A stretch of DNA of 64,000 bases from Eurosta solidaginis (Eukaryota > Arthropoda > Insecta > Diptera > Tephritidae). The DNA is taken from NCBI RefSeq assembly GCF_040869045.1, contig NC_090321.1, positions 34,717,426 through 34,781,425 on the forward strand. The letters run 5' to 3'. A program made the translations under genes and the position numbers. Within the stretch, counting starts at the first letter, position 1. Each line of letters starts with the position of its first letter. Below, one piece after another: positions 1 to 12,857 of the stretch. The notes beneath the pieces are model-generated. The model made no database searches and was not told the origin of the DNA. It saw only the letters and a list, made by a program, of their open reading frames with translations.

Positions 1-3000
1 TTGTCATTCTAGTATCGCTTGGTTGTTTTTTTAAACATCCCAAGGCTTTTATTGTCTTCTACGCAGTATTGTCTTAATGTCATATTCATCATATATTATG
101 CATGTTTTTTCCTTTTGAAATATACTGAACTTTTTCTCAAAGTTTCCATTTAATTCTTTTTTCTGGCCTCACATGGCCTTTTACTTTATTCTTAGCGTCT
201 TTATCTATATTTTACTTCCAAACACAATTTTGGTTCTCATACAGCCCAATTCTAAATAGTTTTTTCTCATTTTCATATAATTTTTTATGAATATGAGGAA
301 AACTCCACGTGTAATGAGAACTCAAAACTATTATGTGTTCTACAAAGAGAATTTAAGAAAGAAGACCTGTTGAATAGGTCTGTTTTTACATTTTATTGTT
401 TTATCATTTATTTAATTTTTTTTAATTTTGTTTTGTATTTTATTATTATTATTATTATATATTTGTTTGATATTCTTGTTTTTATTAAACTCTTTCTTTC
501 AGCAACTCGAAGTAAGTCCGTCAAGCGGACTGCGCCTATCAAATTTTTGTTTGCGTTCGTCTTTCCTATCTTTCGAAACGAAATGCTCTTATCTAGGTTT
601 TCAAGAAAAACTAAAAGTAAAAAAGTAAATACAAATATACAAAAGGTCTTCAGTGTTTGTCAAATAGCCTCTTATGTGCCTTTTTTCAAAAGTGTAGAAA
701 TTTATATAAAAAATCAAGAGAAATAATTTTATAAAAAATTTTTAGAATACTGTCTCGTGTTTATTGATTTTTGATACAAAATAAAAATGTTCATAAATTT
801 TTGATATTTTATTTGTTTTTTTTTCAAAAATTTTAAAATTATTAAAAAATTTGTAAAAATAATTTTATAAATTTTTTGTGTGTAGTTTTTCTACGAAAAT
901 ATATAGCGTTGAATAAAATATATCTCATGATTATTTTATTTTTAATACAAGCAAAAATGCTTATAATTTCTTAATATTTTTTTGAAAAATTAAAGTTCAA
1001 AATCTTGCAGCACAAAAAAATATAAAATTATAAAAAATGTTGAAAGAAACAAACAAAAAATTATAATTAAAAGAAATAAGTGTTTCGAAATAAGTTGCTC
1101 TATTTTTTCTATTGGAATGTTAAATTAACGTAGTAGAGTTTAATTATTGAAATTTTTTGAGGTTTTAAAATATTTATAATAAAATGTAAGAAATAAAATT
1201 GTGTTTAATGTTTTGTAGAACCCAGGTTAAGCATGCTTAAGTCAATGCAAGAATCGCATAGAAAAATTCCCGGTTTTAAATTAAAAAAAAAGAAATATAT
1301 ATATATAAATTTTCGATATTTTTATTTTTAAATCCAGTTGGTTTTTGTTTTTAGTGTTAATTAATAAAAAAAGTTTAAATTTAAGGATTTCACAAAAAAT
1401 ATTCTCAGTTAAAAAAAAATACAATTTTGGCTTTTTTTATTTTAAAATAGAGCTAATTGCTTTTTTGTTTTATTAAATTAAATTAGCAAAACACTTTGTT
1501 AAATAAACAAGCTTTCAAAATTTTGTTTTATCCAAAAAATGATTTATTTTGTTTTTGTTTTTGTTTTATAAAATCAACTTAAATTCAATTGAAACGCGTT
1601 TTTATAATTCAAAACACGTTTTATGGCACAATACCTTTTTATTATTAAAAAAAATCAAAATTAAAATTTTTAAGGTCTATTTTTTTTTAATAATTGTCAT
1701 CATACCTACTCACGTATGGAAGGACCTAAGGTCCTAAATTTTTTTATTTACTATTATAGTGTTGTGTAAATTGTTTTTCAATAAATTCATTTTTAACGGA
1801 GCATAGTTAGGGTTTTTGAAGACATGTAATAATTTTGAGCAGATATCTTCATCGGATATGTACAATAAATATAAGATTTTATAGATTTTGGTTGTTTTTT
1901 TTTTAATTTAAATAAAAAACATTGTATAAAGAACCAAAATTTCAAACAATTATATAATAATTAAATACAAGAATAAATACAAAGAAAATAAAAGAAGGAA
2001 AGTAAATAAAAACAATTTCAAATTAGCGCTGAATATAAATATTAATTATAAATTAAGAAAAATTTTAATTGAACCAAAAAATAATAATATTAAAACTAAA
2101 TATAAACTTTATAAACATAAAAACCGAATTGTAAAAAATTTGAAAAATTATGTGAAAATGTATAAATAAACAAAAAAAAAAAAAAAAACTGAACAAATAT
2201 AACTTTATAAAAAATATATAAATATTCAAAATAAATAAAAATGGTTACAAGTTATGAATTTGTAAGCAAAACAAAAAGAACAAAAATATATATATGTATT
2301 GTAAAAAATTATAAAAAATTTAAGAATTGAAGATATATAAAAATTAAAAAAAAAAATTATAAAAAATACAGCAATTACTAAAAATTATAGCTCTAAGTTT
2401 ACGTCCTAAATAAAAACTATTTTAAAATAAAAATTTTCTAAATTAGCTTATTTTTTTTATTTGTCTGCGAGATATTTTCTTACTTGTTATGTTGTAATTT
2501 TTTTAGTATTTCATTATATATATTTCTTTTATTTTTTCGAATAATTATTTTAGATATGTTCAGTTAGAGAATATGTATGTGCATTGAATAAATATAGATA
2601 TATATGAAAATGAAAAGATAATTCGAAAATAACACAATTATTTCTCACTCAATTATATATTGAATAATTGTAAATAGTTTTTTTTTAATATCGTATAATT
2701 TTTAGACTGCCTTTTTGATATGCCACACTTTTTAATAGTATCTAACAACCACCTGTTAATTTAAATATAAAAATAGAAGTAATATTTAAAATAAAAATAA
2801 TAAAATAATTGTAATTGCTTTTATCCCCTTGGCATACTCTATAGCAAAGGAGTTAAGAGACATTTTTTTTTTATATTTTAAAAAAACAGCGATTTTTTTT
2901 GATGTATATTCATTTCTAGATCTCAATATATATATTATCGCAACATAGAAAATTGCAATAACTCTATCGCGCATGCTCCATTAGTAGGCCAAGTTCCAGG

Positions 3001-4320
3001 TAGTGTTACCTGATAGTTTTCCAAATTGCGCCCTTTTTAAATGAGACTGGCCTCTTCTTTGTTATCTATTGTGCTTAATTTTATCCCTAGTAGGGTTTTC
3101 AGAAGCCTTTTTGGTGTCGACCGTCCTTAACTGGATATATATACGATATGCTCGAGAAATACCTCAAAGTACTAGCCGAATTATCTCGCGGACGATCATT
3201 AAAGAAACTAGAGTCAAAGCTACCATGAAAATAAATTTTGAGGTCTTGTTGATAGCACAAAGAGTTTTTTTGAACTCCAAGTAAGTTACGCTATGCTTCA
3301 GACTGAAACTATGTTTCTCCGGAAACATTTATTTTCAAAATTTAGACCAATTCAAATAGAGTGAGCTGTCTGTCCACATATTTTCACTATCAAAATCAAT
3401 ATGACACTATATCCCTGTTTGGGATAGAGTATACATTCTATAAAATGGTTTTTTTTTTTTTCAAAGACGTATAGTTTTTTTTTTCAAATAAAGAACGCAT
3501 TTCAGGCACAGTTAAGTTTAACAAAAATGCCTCAAAAAATACATTATTTAAATTTTTCGAAATGCATCAAAATAAAATAAATTTCGCTGGGAAACACGCC
3601 ACGAAGAATATTTTATTTTAAATAATTTAATAATAATAAAATGTCTTCTTTTAATGAAAAGATAAAAATAAAGTACGCCTGCTTTTTTTTTTATCGAAAA
3701 CGCAAAATTAATTTGTTTGCTTTCTCTCTCAACTATTTATTCCTGAAGTGCCACTAATTTTTTATCATTTATGTTATCGCCTAATGACTGCGCAATTCCC
3801 AACTCACAACTAAAGCCTACTTTACAGCGCTTTCCTGGTTACGCCACATTTTGTGACTGAAAAAAAAGATCGTTCTATAGAGAAGATCTATCTGTCGCTG
3901 GTGGCGCTATATTGAAAGGTGTAGCTATTTTACTACGTTGGATAAGCCATGATGATTGCACAATCTAGCATTTGGATAGAAGCAAGTAATTTATGTGCCG
4001 ATTAGCTTAAAAAATTAGCCTAAATGTATGCTATATTATTCACCACTTACGCTTCATATACCGGTTATCTACCATACACTCAACATCCGCGAAAATTTTT
4101 CTTTGAACTTTTTAATACAATGATGAACTTCTGAAACTCAACAAGAGATTTTTTAAAATCTTTAGTTATTAAGACTTGCTTATTTTGTATTCGATAATAT
4201 TCATTGCCGAGCTATGCAAAGCATTCCTTAAAATGTGCTTCCATTCGCGACCAACTTATTTGCATTTTGACATTTTTTTTATATAAACAGAACAAGCAAC
4301 TTTGATTCTTGCTTATTAAA
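1..4320. other. AT-rich non-coding DNA
   Basis: Very AT-rich with long A and T runs. The open frames here are low-complexity (phenylalanine, isoleucine, lysine) with no recognisable domain or credible splice sites. About 2950-3420 and 3780-4080 are less AT-rich, but I recognise nothing in them. Confidence 0.6.
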
Positions 4321-4329
4321 TAAATTCCC

Positions 4330-5720
4330 GGAGGTCCTAAAAGTATGCACAATTTCTTAAGTAAGCTTTCAGAGAAACATAGTTTAGTTTGAGAGCGGAA
4401 TTCTTTCTGACACATTGCTATGCTAAAATTTTTTGAATTCAAGAAGCACACAAACGCGCTTGAAGTATCTTTTATGTTTCAATCTTTCTAAAGTTTGTAC
4501 TATTAACATTTTACTCTTGAATACAAAAAACAAAAATTATTAAGCTCGCTTGCCATATAATCCCTAGGGATTCTAAAAGTGTGCTTAATTTTTCTGTTCG
4601 TGTTTTTCAGATATTTAAGTTTCATAGAGAGGAACAAGAAGAAGCCTAAAATTCTTAGTATAGTAAAGGTAAAAGCGCCGTAAAAATGGCAAGCGATTCT
4701 TAAAGTATGCCAAACTTTCTCTACACTTCGAGAGTTTCGACCTTGAGTTAAAGACGAGGAAAAATTATGGTCTCCGACCACTTAATCCCTAGGGATTTTA
4801 AATGAATGCAAAGTTCGCTGTATTGCTAATCTGAATTTAATTATTTCCGTTTGTTTTAAAATTCACAATGTTTAAATTTTTCGCAGTCAAGAAAAAGAAC
4901 TAGGAGAAGCATAAAATTCTTTATTAAGTAAAGCCAAAAAGCACCTAGAAATATGCTTCACTCAAAAACAGCATTAAAATCCATTTCGAAAAAAAAATTG
5001 GCTAAAGATTGCGCACTGTTATCGGGTTTCGCCTTCAGAAAGAAGAACAAGAGGAAGCTAGGACAGAAGAGTTCAAATCAATTTAAAGCGTGCTGTCGCT
5101 GCAGCGACACCTAACAGAGCTACATTTTTTGGATTCAAATCAAACAGTTGCAAGATATCCTAAAAGTATGCAACATTTTCTCAACACTTCTAGAATTGTG
5201 TTCTTGAGTTCAAGATTAAGGAATTAATAAAGTTCTCTCACCACTTAAGCGCTAGGGATTCCGCAATAATGCTGAGTTCCTGAAAATCAGAACTTAATTA
5301 AGATATGTTTGTTTTTACAGTTCATATTGTGTCGATTTTTCGCAGACAAGGAAAAGAGCTAGAAAAAAAATTAGCTCTTTAAAAAGTAAAGCCAAAAAGT
5401 ACCTGAAAGTATGCTACATTCTAGAAGAATGTGAAGAAATAGCATTTAAATCTATTTCGAAAAAATGTTTAAGCTTTCGTACGGTGCCGTTTTTCGCATT
5501 CAGGAAGAAGAACAAGGAGGAAGCATGCCGTTTTTGTGACTGTAAAGTTCATAGCAGCTAAAAATGTGCTACATTTTAAAAATTTCATCTTAGAGAAGTG
5601 CAGAACAACATTATTTGGATTCAAATAGAAGAATTTTAAAATATCCTAAAGGTGTGCAAAACTTTCGCAACATTCGAGAATAATTTGAAGAAACAGCATT
5701 AAAACTCTTTGGAAAAAATT
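4330..5720. repeat. Diverged tandem repeat, period about 465 bp
   Basis: The same phrases recur in the same order. 'agaagaacaag(a/g)aggaagc' occurs near 5040 and 5504, and 'gtaaagccaaaaag(c/t)acct' near 4926 and 5386. 'ccacttaa…c(t/g)agggatt' occurs near 4779 and 5247, and 'cctaaaagtatgc' near 4337 and 5160. Spacing is about 460-470 bp. At least two full diverged units and a partial third can be followed. No coding potential was seen. Confidence 0.6.
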
Positions 5721-6312
5721 GCAAGGAATCCCAAAAGTATGCTGAAAAATAAAAAAAATCACAGAAAGTATGCTTCGTTTTTTTTTTTTAATTTTGATTT
5801 TACAAATATAGACTTGAGCTTAACTTTTTTGTTTCTTTTGGTATTTTATTACAAGTCAACCAATAATCTTCCTTGCTATAGAGTAAAAACAAAGAGCTTT
5901 CGTAGGTTTTATTAATTTTTATTTCTAACGTTTTGTTGAGGGCTTGCGATCATTTGTCATTTCGACTATTTATTGTCAATTTACTTTATTAAGAAGAGTT
6001 TTGATATTTTTGAAATTCATATACAATTATTGTCATTTCAACTTAAAATAGAAAATGTAAAGATTAACTTATTATGTATATGTATATATGTATTTAGTTG
6101 CACATGTTTTTTTTTATTTAAAATTTTCATTCTTTTTTTTTCTTGCTTCAAAAATTTTGCAACTACTTTTGCTAATCTAAATATTTATTTTTTGTATTTT
6201 TGTATTTTTATTATAATTATTGTCATATGTTACTAGATTGTTATATATAATTTCATTTATTTCTGTTTTTTATTTTTGATTTTTTTCGACATATAATTTT
6301 TTTCATTCCTGT
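5721..6312. other. AT-rich 3' flank of the terminal exon
   Basis: T-rich DNA downstream (minus sense) of the exon at 6313-6762. It contains the candidate polyadenylation signal and otherwise nothing I can recognise. Confidence 0.5.
6256..6261 (-). promoter_or_regulatory. Candidate polyadenylation signal
   Basis: AATAAA on the minus strand (tttatt on the plus strand), about 52 bases past the stop codon of the exon at 6313-6762. The spacing is typical of a fly 3' end and supports that exon being terminal. The surroundings are very AT-rich, so chance occurrence is possible. Confidence 0.4.
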
Positions 6313-6762
6313 TCATATAGCATTTTTTCCATTAAATTCCATTTCCGGTCGACGAAAACTGCTGCGATGCATTGCCGTTATACGCGGTGGTGTACCCCAA
6401 TGACGTTGTCTGCCTAGGCTGCTCGTTGATGATGCTCCAGCGCCCGTTCGCAATTGTGCACGATACGCACTTTTTTGATTGATATATTTTTTATTTTTAC
6501 CATTCGTATAATAATTATTACTCGCCATTGTTGAAGCATAAGCGATTGGTGGTCGATTGAACGTTATTGGCAGCGAATTGGTCATTATGCTATTGACATT
6601 TTCATTATTATTTGTATAAGCATTGAAGTATTTTTTGAATAGACGACCGCGTATACCAGCAGCACCGCCCCAATGTACTACAGGGCGATAGGGTAGATAA
6701 CAGCGTTTACAAACGGACGCGATGGGTTGAAGCAGTCGCTCTTGTTGGGGGTAATATTCGAC
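6313..6762 (-). CDS. Terminal coding exon, probably the 3' end of Nplp1
   Basis: Open frame of 149 codons plus stop, starting after a possible acceptor (gtgaacag|gtcgaatat, phase 0). It is far more complex and GC-balanced than the DNA around it. It begins VEYYPQQERLLQPIAS, then CKRCYLPYRPVVHWGG, an asparagine-rich middle, and QRHWGTPPRITAMHRSSFRR near the end. The phase and strand match the possible donor at the end of Nplp1 exon 4 (RARQF|VEYY). The last part loosely resembles the short C-terminal tail I recall for Drosophila Nplp1 (PPTRATASTHRSRL). The link is inference across 19 kb. It could instead be the last exon of an unknown minus-strand gene. The pyrimidine tract is interrupted, so the acceptor is uncertain. 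I see no enzymatic domain; basic and aromatic residues dominate. Confidence 0.5.
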   Translation of the reverse strand, partial: VEYYPQQERLLQPIASVCKRCYLPYRPVVHWGGAAGIRGRLFKKYFNAYTNNNENVNSIMTNSLPITFNRPPIAYASTMASNNYYTNGKNKKYINQKSAYRAQLRTGAGASSTSSLGRQRHWGTPPRITAMHRSSFRRPEMEFNGKNAI

Positions 6763-6866
6763 CTGTTCACATTTTGTGGTTGTAGTTGTTGTTTTTGTTA
6801 AAAAGAAGAAGAAATAAATGCAATTTGAACAAATATATAGTCATTGATTAGAAACGCTTAATTGTT

Positions 6867-6894
6867 AGTATGTATGTATGCATGTATGTATGTA
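6867..6894. repeat. GTAT microsatellite
   Basis: Seven near-perfect units of tgta/gtat, immediately left of the foldback that starts at 6897. Confidence 0.8.
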
Positions 6895-6896
6895 TA

Positions 6897-8663
6897 TTAG
6901 ACCGTATCAAAAAAAAATTTCGTGGTAAACTCCCATAACTTTAGTAGATTTAAGAGACAGCTGCGAAGAAATTTTAAATAAAATTTTTGGAAAAACTTTT
7001 TTTATCTAAAATATTTGTAACACACTGATAAAATAACTCATATTGATCGATTTTAATTTAAATAGTTTTTTTTTAAGTTCAAGTCACAGAAAATGCTAAA
7101 TTTTTTCTGCATATTTTAATGAGATAAAGTGCAAATTTTAAGTGCTTTGAAAATCGCAATGAGATTTCAGAATTTATCTTCTTTAATATACAAAAGCGTT
7201 CATGCGTTATGTACCTACAAAAGTTTGGCCTACATCGTGAGACAAAGAACAAAAAATATTTAGAAAACTAAAAATTTAGCACACCTAATTTTTGATTTAA
7301 AAAAGTGAAGCTTTTCTGATTTTTTTTTTAATATTTTAGATCAAAGAAACGAAAATAATTTTGAAATAGAGTTTGAAAATTAAAGTGTAAAATTTTTTTT
7401 GTAATTAAAAAAAAAAAAACTAAAAAAATTTAATATTTTTTTATATATTTCTTTTTTCTAAAATTATATTTTATTAAACTCGGTTTGAGTTATAATTCAG
7501 TTTTCTTTTCCATGTATTTCGCTTTCTAAAAGTTGACCTACATAAGAGAAAAAATATTTAAAAAATGAAATAAATAAAAAATAGAAAACATTTAAGGTGC
7601 TACAACACTGCGTAACCTGATTAATAATATAATTATGTGAATATTTTCGTAATTAATTTTTATATATTTTAAATTTAAAAGCTTAGTTTTAAAAGAGTAG
7701 TTTGGATTTTTTATACAATTAAAAATTTTTTTTTATTTATATATATATATATTTTTTTTTATTTTCCGTTTTCCAGAGAATGTAAATGTAAATGCTTCAT
7801 TTTGTTTTGTTGATTTTGCGACAAGGTGGATAATTGATAGAATTTTGCCATCTTCAGTGTGATTTTTCTTTCTTACGCTTAGGTAATATCGATTAATTAG
7901 TTACATTTTCGGTGGAAGTTTTGTTTAAGTTTTATTTTAGTTATTATTATTTTTTATTAAGTTTTAAAAGAGTTTGAAACAGAAAGTTCTTTTTAAATTG
8001 TTTTTAAATAAAAGGTTTGAAATTTTTTAAATTTTAAATTTACTCAATTTTGTTTATTTCATATTTTTGAAAAACAGATGTCATTTGTTTTATTTTTCAA
8101 AAAATTTATTAATACTTCATAAAGTTTTAGATAAAAATGTTGGTCTCTGTTAAAACTTGAAATCAGGTTTCGAATACTTTTAAACTAAAAATATTTATAG
8201 ATTTTTTTTAATTTTACTCGCCATAGTCATTTATATGATATTGTTTTATATTCCGAAATTTCTATTCTTGAAAAAGTTGGAAAATTTTTGATATTTACTT
8301 ATTAAAATTTTTATTAAACAAAAAGCTTTGAAAATTGAAAATTTTATAAAATTTTGTTTTTAGTTAGACCTCTTATTGATATAATTTTTTTTTACTTTCC
8401 ATAATTTTTCAAAAAAACTTTCGAAGACATATGAAAAGGAAAATATGTTTCTTAAATTAAAAAAAAATAAATATTTTTGAAATATTTTAAATCAAAAACC
8501 CGTAAGGACAGTAAATGTAACCCTTTAAGACTTATGCTGAATAAATATTTATAAATCACTCAAAATTTGCACTTTAATTTGCTTCAAAACTTCGGTTCGG
8601 TGAAAAGCTACTTCCAAAATTATTTCCAGGAGATGTATGGCGAGTTTTTTCGAAACGGTCTAA
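6897..8663. mobile_element. Large foldback-like element, TTAGACCGT ends
   Basis: The ends are inverted copies: ttagaccgtatcaaaaaaa on the left, and cgaaacggtctaa on the right (reverse ttagaccgtttcg). Inner segments also pair loosely: taaagtgcaaattttaagtg near 7127 answers taaagtgcaaattttgagtg read on the minus strand near 8570. The interior is AT-rich with no transposase. This suggests a non-autonomous foldback or MITE-type DNA element of about 1.77 kb. Exact target-site duplication is unclear because of the GTAT microsatellite beside it. Confidence 0.5.
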
Positions 8664-9679
8664 TGTATGTTTTTCAGTTTGTAAGTGTTGACAGTTACTA
8701 TGCAAACTACACAAGTGATTAAGTATAGATATAAGTTAAAGTCTTTACATTATTACACGCACAATTTATTAGCGTAAGCATTATATGTTGTTGCTTTGTT
8801 TCACACGTACACATACAGCCACAAATAAACTACATACCAAAAAATTTAAATTATTTTAGTAAAATAAAACGACTCATTCTTATACATACAATATTTATTT
8901 ACATAAATGGCAAAGTAGATAAATAGCAAGAAAAGGCGTATTTTAAAAAAGACGTATTTCTTACAAATTTTTCGAAAAGTTTTTTGCCCAAAATTGTGTG
9001 CCAAAATCTTTTAAACCTCAAAACTTGGTGATAATTTCAAAACTATAAAGAGAGAGAGAGAGAGAGAGAGCGAAAATCAGCTACACTAAGCATGTGTTCT
9101 GAAACTGTTACACCCAAGGGGGTCTAGTTTGGTCAAAAAAAAGTTATTACTATCGCCAAGTTTTGTGTCTTTTTTTGGTGCATGCAAAAGTGGGATACCC
9201 GTAATATCTTTTTTTGAAACAATATTTGCCGAGACCTAATAGAAGTCAAATTGGTGTCTTCATGAGGGCAATTCTTGAGTTTTTAAATTATTCTGAAAGC
9301 TTTTTCGTAGGAACGCCCTGTACATTTTAATTCAACTCTGCTTGATAAAACCCTGTTTTTTCCCCTCAAAGCGGGACCTTGACTTGTGGAGGGGCACATG
9401 CCTATGAAAAATTGAGATATACCTCTCTGCTGATCAGCCGCTCAACGGCCCTATCTGATGTAGTCAATGTCAATATTTCTTGAGCGTATAGCAAGGCGCA
9501 AGTAATAAGGTTCATTTCTATTTGCGATACCGGAATTTTCGGGATTTCATATGGCAGTCCTCTGATTCCGGGCTTTGACCTCAGATTGAGATATTTTAAA
9601 ATATTTTTTCTTTATTTCTTGGCTCGCAAATGTGGTGCAATTTTCTTTGGAAAGTCAATCTACAATTTGTCTCACAAGT
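8664..9679. other. Intron DNA with unclassified repeats
   Basis: Contains a pure AG run at 9049-9070. From about 9130 to 9600 there is less AT-rich sequence (Tgaggggcacatgcc, gattccgggctttgacc) that looks like a decayed dispersed repeat. No reading frame with recognisable content. Confidence 0.4.
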
Positions 9680-11265
9680 CAAAAAAAAGTTTGGTTTGAT
9701 TTGAAAAAAGTTTAATTTGACTAAAAAAAGTTTTGTTGGATTTGAAACAAGATTCAACTTAAAAAAGTTTCATTTGGCTTAAAAAGGGTTTCATTAGGTT
9801 TGGGAATAAAAAATTCATTGGATTTAAAAAAAAAAATTTTTTTTTTTTAAGTTTCATTTAATTTCAAAATTAATTTCCTTTTTGATTTTTTTAGCATCCA
9901 ATATATTTTTCCAACTGTATACATAGAACACATCTAGCAAATTTGTGGTTTTTAAAAGTAATTCATAATTAATTAAACTTAATAAACTTGATAGGCATGG
10001 ATGGATTACTCTTAGTAGTGCATATTTTTTTTAAGAATTCATCAGTGTTGAAGATCTGTGATTGACTTTCTTTTCAGGCGCGTGAAATTAGTTGGTCTTG
10101 CTGACAGAGCTAGAATGAATGGGTTGGGGTGAGTTAGAAACCTCGTGTTGTATGAAATAGCATACTTTATGATTTCTTCAGCTATTGTTGGAACCTTTAG
10201 ATCCCGGTATAGCTGGTTGTTAGTAACATAGTAGGGTGCATTTACAATCATTCTAAGAGTTTTCGAATGGACTCTTTGGAGAATTTCTATGTTTGAGTTT
10301 GCTGAAGTTCCCCACAGTTGTATTCCATATGTCCAAATGGGTTTTATGATGGCTGAGTAAAGCAGGATTGTTATCAACTGATAATTGTGAATTTCGGTTC
10401 ATAAGCCAATACAGACTTCTTAGTTTGATACCAAGGGCTTTTCTTTGTTGAATATGTGGCTCCTCCAAGTTAATGTTCTGTCGAGGTGCATACCAAAGGT
10501 ACTTTGTTTCGTCGCTTTGTGGTATATTAATATTGTTGAGTTTAACGTGTGGGCAAGTGTTACGTCTGGTAGTAAACGTCACTTGAACGGATTTTGATTC
10601 ATTAGATTTGAACCTTTTTGATTTCAAACAAGTTTCATATGCCTTGAAAAAACTTTAACTTGACTTGATAAAAGTTTCATTTGATTAGGAAAGTTTCATT
10701 CCATTTGTAAAAATTTAATTTTATATCAAAAATGTTTCGTTTGATTCTAAAAATGATTTTTTTTTTGATTTGAAACAAGTTTCATTTGGTTCGAAAAAGT
10801 TTCATTTAATTTGAAAAAATGTCATTTAGCTTGATAAAAGTTTCATTTAACTGGAAAAAAGTTTCATTTGGTTTAAAAAAGTTTTATTTGATTTGCAAAA
10901 GGTTTTACTTTATTTAAACTAAGTTTGATTTGACTTTTTAAAAGTTCTATCTGGTTTGAAGAAAGTTTCATTTGACTTGAAAAAAGTTTCTTTTAACTTG
11001 AAAAAAGTGTGTTTTAACTTCGAAAAAGTTTAATTTCGTTAAAATTTAAATTGATGTAAGAAAATGCATTTGATTTGAAAAAATTTCATTTAATTCTCGC
11101 AAAATTTCATATCATTTAAAAAAAGGCAAAAATTCGGAAAAATTTTCGTTGCTTTGGAAAAATTTTCACGTTAGTTGAAATAGGTTTTATTTAGGTTAAA
11201 AGAAAATTCATTTCTTTTTAAAAAAGTTTCCTTCGATTTGAAAAAGTTCCATCCGACTTGCCCTC
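9680..11265. repeat. Degenerate minisatellite, unit about 21 bp, split by a retrotransposon
   Basis: Long run of imperfect units like gaaaaaagtttcatttgattt, seen at about 9680-9888 and again at about 10613-11265. The gap is filled by the jockey-type insertion at 9889-10612. Removing the insert restores one array of roughly 850 bp. Units vary in length and base, so the array is old. Confidence 0.8.
9889..10612 (-). mobile_element. 5'-truncated jockey-clade retrotransposon
   Basis: Minus-strand remnant of a non-LTR retrotransposon covering only the end of the reverse transcriptase ORF and the 3' UTR. One frame reads VKLNNINIPQSDETKYL and KALGIKLRSLYWLMNRNSQLS-like sequence; a second reads IKPIWTYGIQLWGTSAN and IEILQRVHSKTLRMIVNAP, both typical of the jockey clade. 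The change of frame near 10370 shows at least one frameshift. The ORF ends at 10042. The 3' UTR runs to a short T run (poly-A on the minus strand) near 9889. The insert is flanked by a 12-bp direct repeat, cctttttgattt, at 9877-9888 and 10613-10624, the hallmark of target-primed insertion. It cannot encode an active protein. Confidence 0.9.
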
Positions 11266-11464
11266 TATTGGAAATGTAAAATAAAAAGATATTATTTCAA
11301 AAAACCGCTTACTGCTTTATCAGAAAGTGATGTGTCTCACGATTTCCTAAAATGTTCGTCTGCATAACGTCGAAGTCATTGAAGGCAACCATTTCCTAGC
11401 TGTAAGCTCAAATACCAAAAATTGGAAACTTTTTAACGGTGCGCAAATTTGCGAAAAATTTAAT

Positions 11465-11660
11465 GTTTTTTTGCTGTCTGACTACTTTCTGAATTTTGAC
11501 TTCTGAAATTTGACATCTGAAATATGGCTTCTTAATTTTGACTTCTGAAATTTGATTTCTGAATATTGATTTCTGAATTTTTGTTTCAGAATTTTGACTT
11601 TCTGAAAAAAGGGTTCTCTGAAAAAATGTGTTTACGAATTTTTTTTTTTTCTGAATTTAT
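11465..11660. repeat. Short tandem array of ttctgaattttgact units
   Basis: About ten imperfect units of 15-17 bp (ttctgaattttgact, ttctgaaatttgact, ttctgaatattgatt). The plus-strand frame through it is only a by-product of the repeat. Confidence 0.75.
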
Positions 11661-12289
11661 GGCGGGAACCATCCCCGACAATCATCAAACTTCATTTTGC
11701 AAGGTGAAACTGATTATTTTAGTATTCGCATTCAATATATTTCTAAAAATTTTTTAATTGCTGTAGAAAAGTGTAAAGCCAATGGGGTAACAAAGTCACA
11801 TCTACCCCTAGTTACCCTATAAATTTATTTATTTTTAACGCCTTTGTATTATTATCACACATCAGTCATGTAAATGCATAAAAGGAATACATTAACAAAT
11901 TTTGTAATAATAGCAATCTTTTTCTATAAATATCCTCACTAGCACATTGTAGCATTACGAAATGCAATCTAACCACCTTTCAGCCAACGCAAAATCTAAA
12001 AACAGAAATTACACAAATCATAATTTTCATTGTGTAATATTGCTGTTACATTAAAGTAAGGCACGTTTGTTCATGGACAAAGTTAATGTGATAAATGAAT
12101 AAATATTTGCATTAATTTTTTGTCTAGGCAGAGATCAAACGATTTAGGGACAAAACAAAGTGTGTTGAATTTAAATGAATTATACTGAAGTTAAAAGGAC
12201 CATTGAATTCGCAGTTACAGCAGCGAATAAAAACATTACAGTGAAGATTTTTATAAAAAGAAAATTTGTTAATATATATTTATTTAAAA
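11661..12289. other. Intron DNA, nothing recognised
   Basis: AT-rich with ordinary composition. No repeats, splice sites with coding frames, or RNA genes were recognised. Confidence 0.4.
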
Positions 12290-12857
12290 TTTTAAGAAAA
12301 AATTTCTATGAGTCATAACTATGCAAACCAATTCGAGAGTATTTTTCGAAAATTTATAATTTTTAATACAGATTTCTCTGAAGGTTTTTGAGTATGCAGT
12401 TTTAAAGCCCAATCAATTTAAGTTTAACAAAGTACAAGTTATAGGTCTGTCAAGTTTGCTCTAATTTTTCAGTTTATCTTTTTTTAAGTTGTTTTAGATT
12501 TTCCTCAATACTAAGTGAGAACAGTTTTTTTTTTCATATGGAAGAAAATCTAAAATATCCAGCAGCGAAAAACCTGTCAAAAATCAATACGAACTTTGAG
12601 ACAGATATAACATGCTAAACTAGAATTGATTGGGCTTAAAATCTGCCTAGTCAAAACAAGTTTAGAGATATCCATATATAAATTGCGAATTTTTTTTTCA
12701 AATTTTCGAACCTTTCCGAAAACGATTGTTTTGCATCATTTCAGTTAAAAAATTAATAGAAGTTTTTTCTAAGAATATGGAAAATAAAAAAGAAGTACTT
12801 AATAGACGGAGTTTTCTAAAAATTGCCAACGTTGTTTTTTTGTTCGCTGCTGGTGGC
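12290..12857. mobile_element. Palindromic dispersed element, copy 1
   Basis: Foldback unit centred near 12525. The left arm contains gagtatgcagttttaaagcc and caatcaatttaagtttaac; the right arm contains the reverse, gattgggcttaaaatctgcc, after aactagaatt. The right side ends with attgccaacgttg and tttgttcgctgctgg, a tail shared with the other copies (near 26510, 35500 and 37115). There is no coding sequence. It is probably a non-autonomous DNA element family. Confidence 0.65.
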
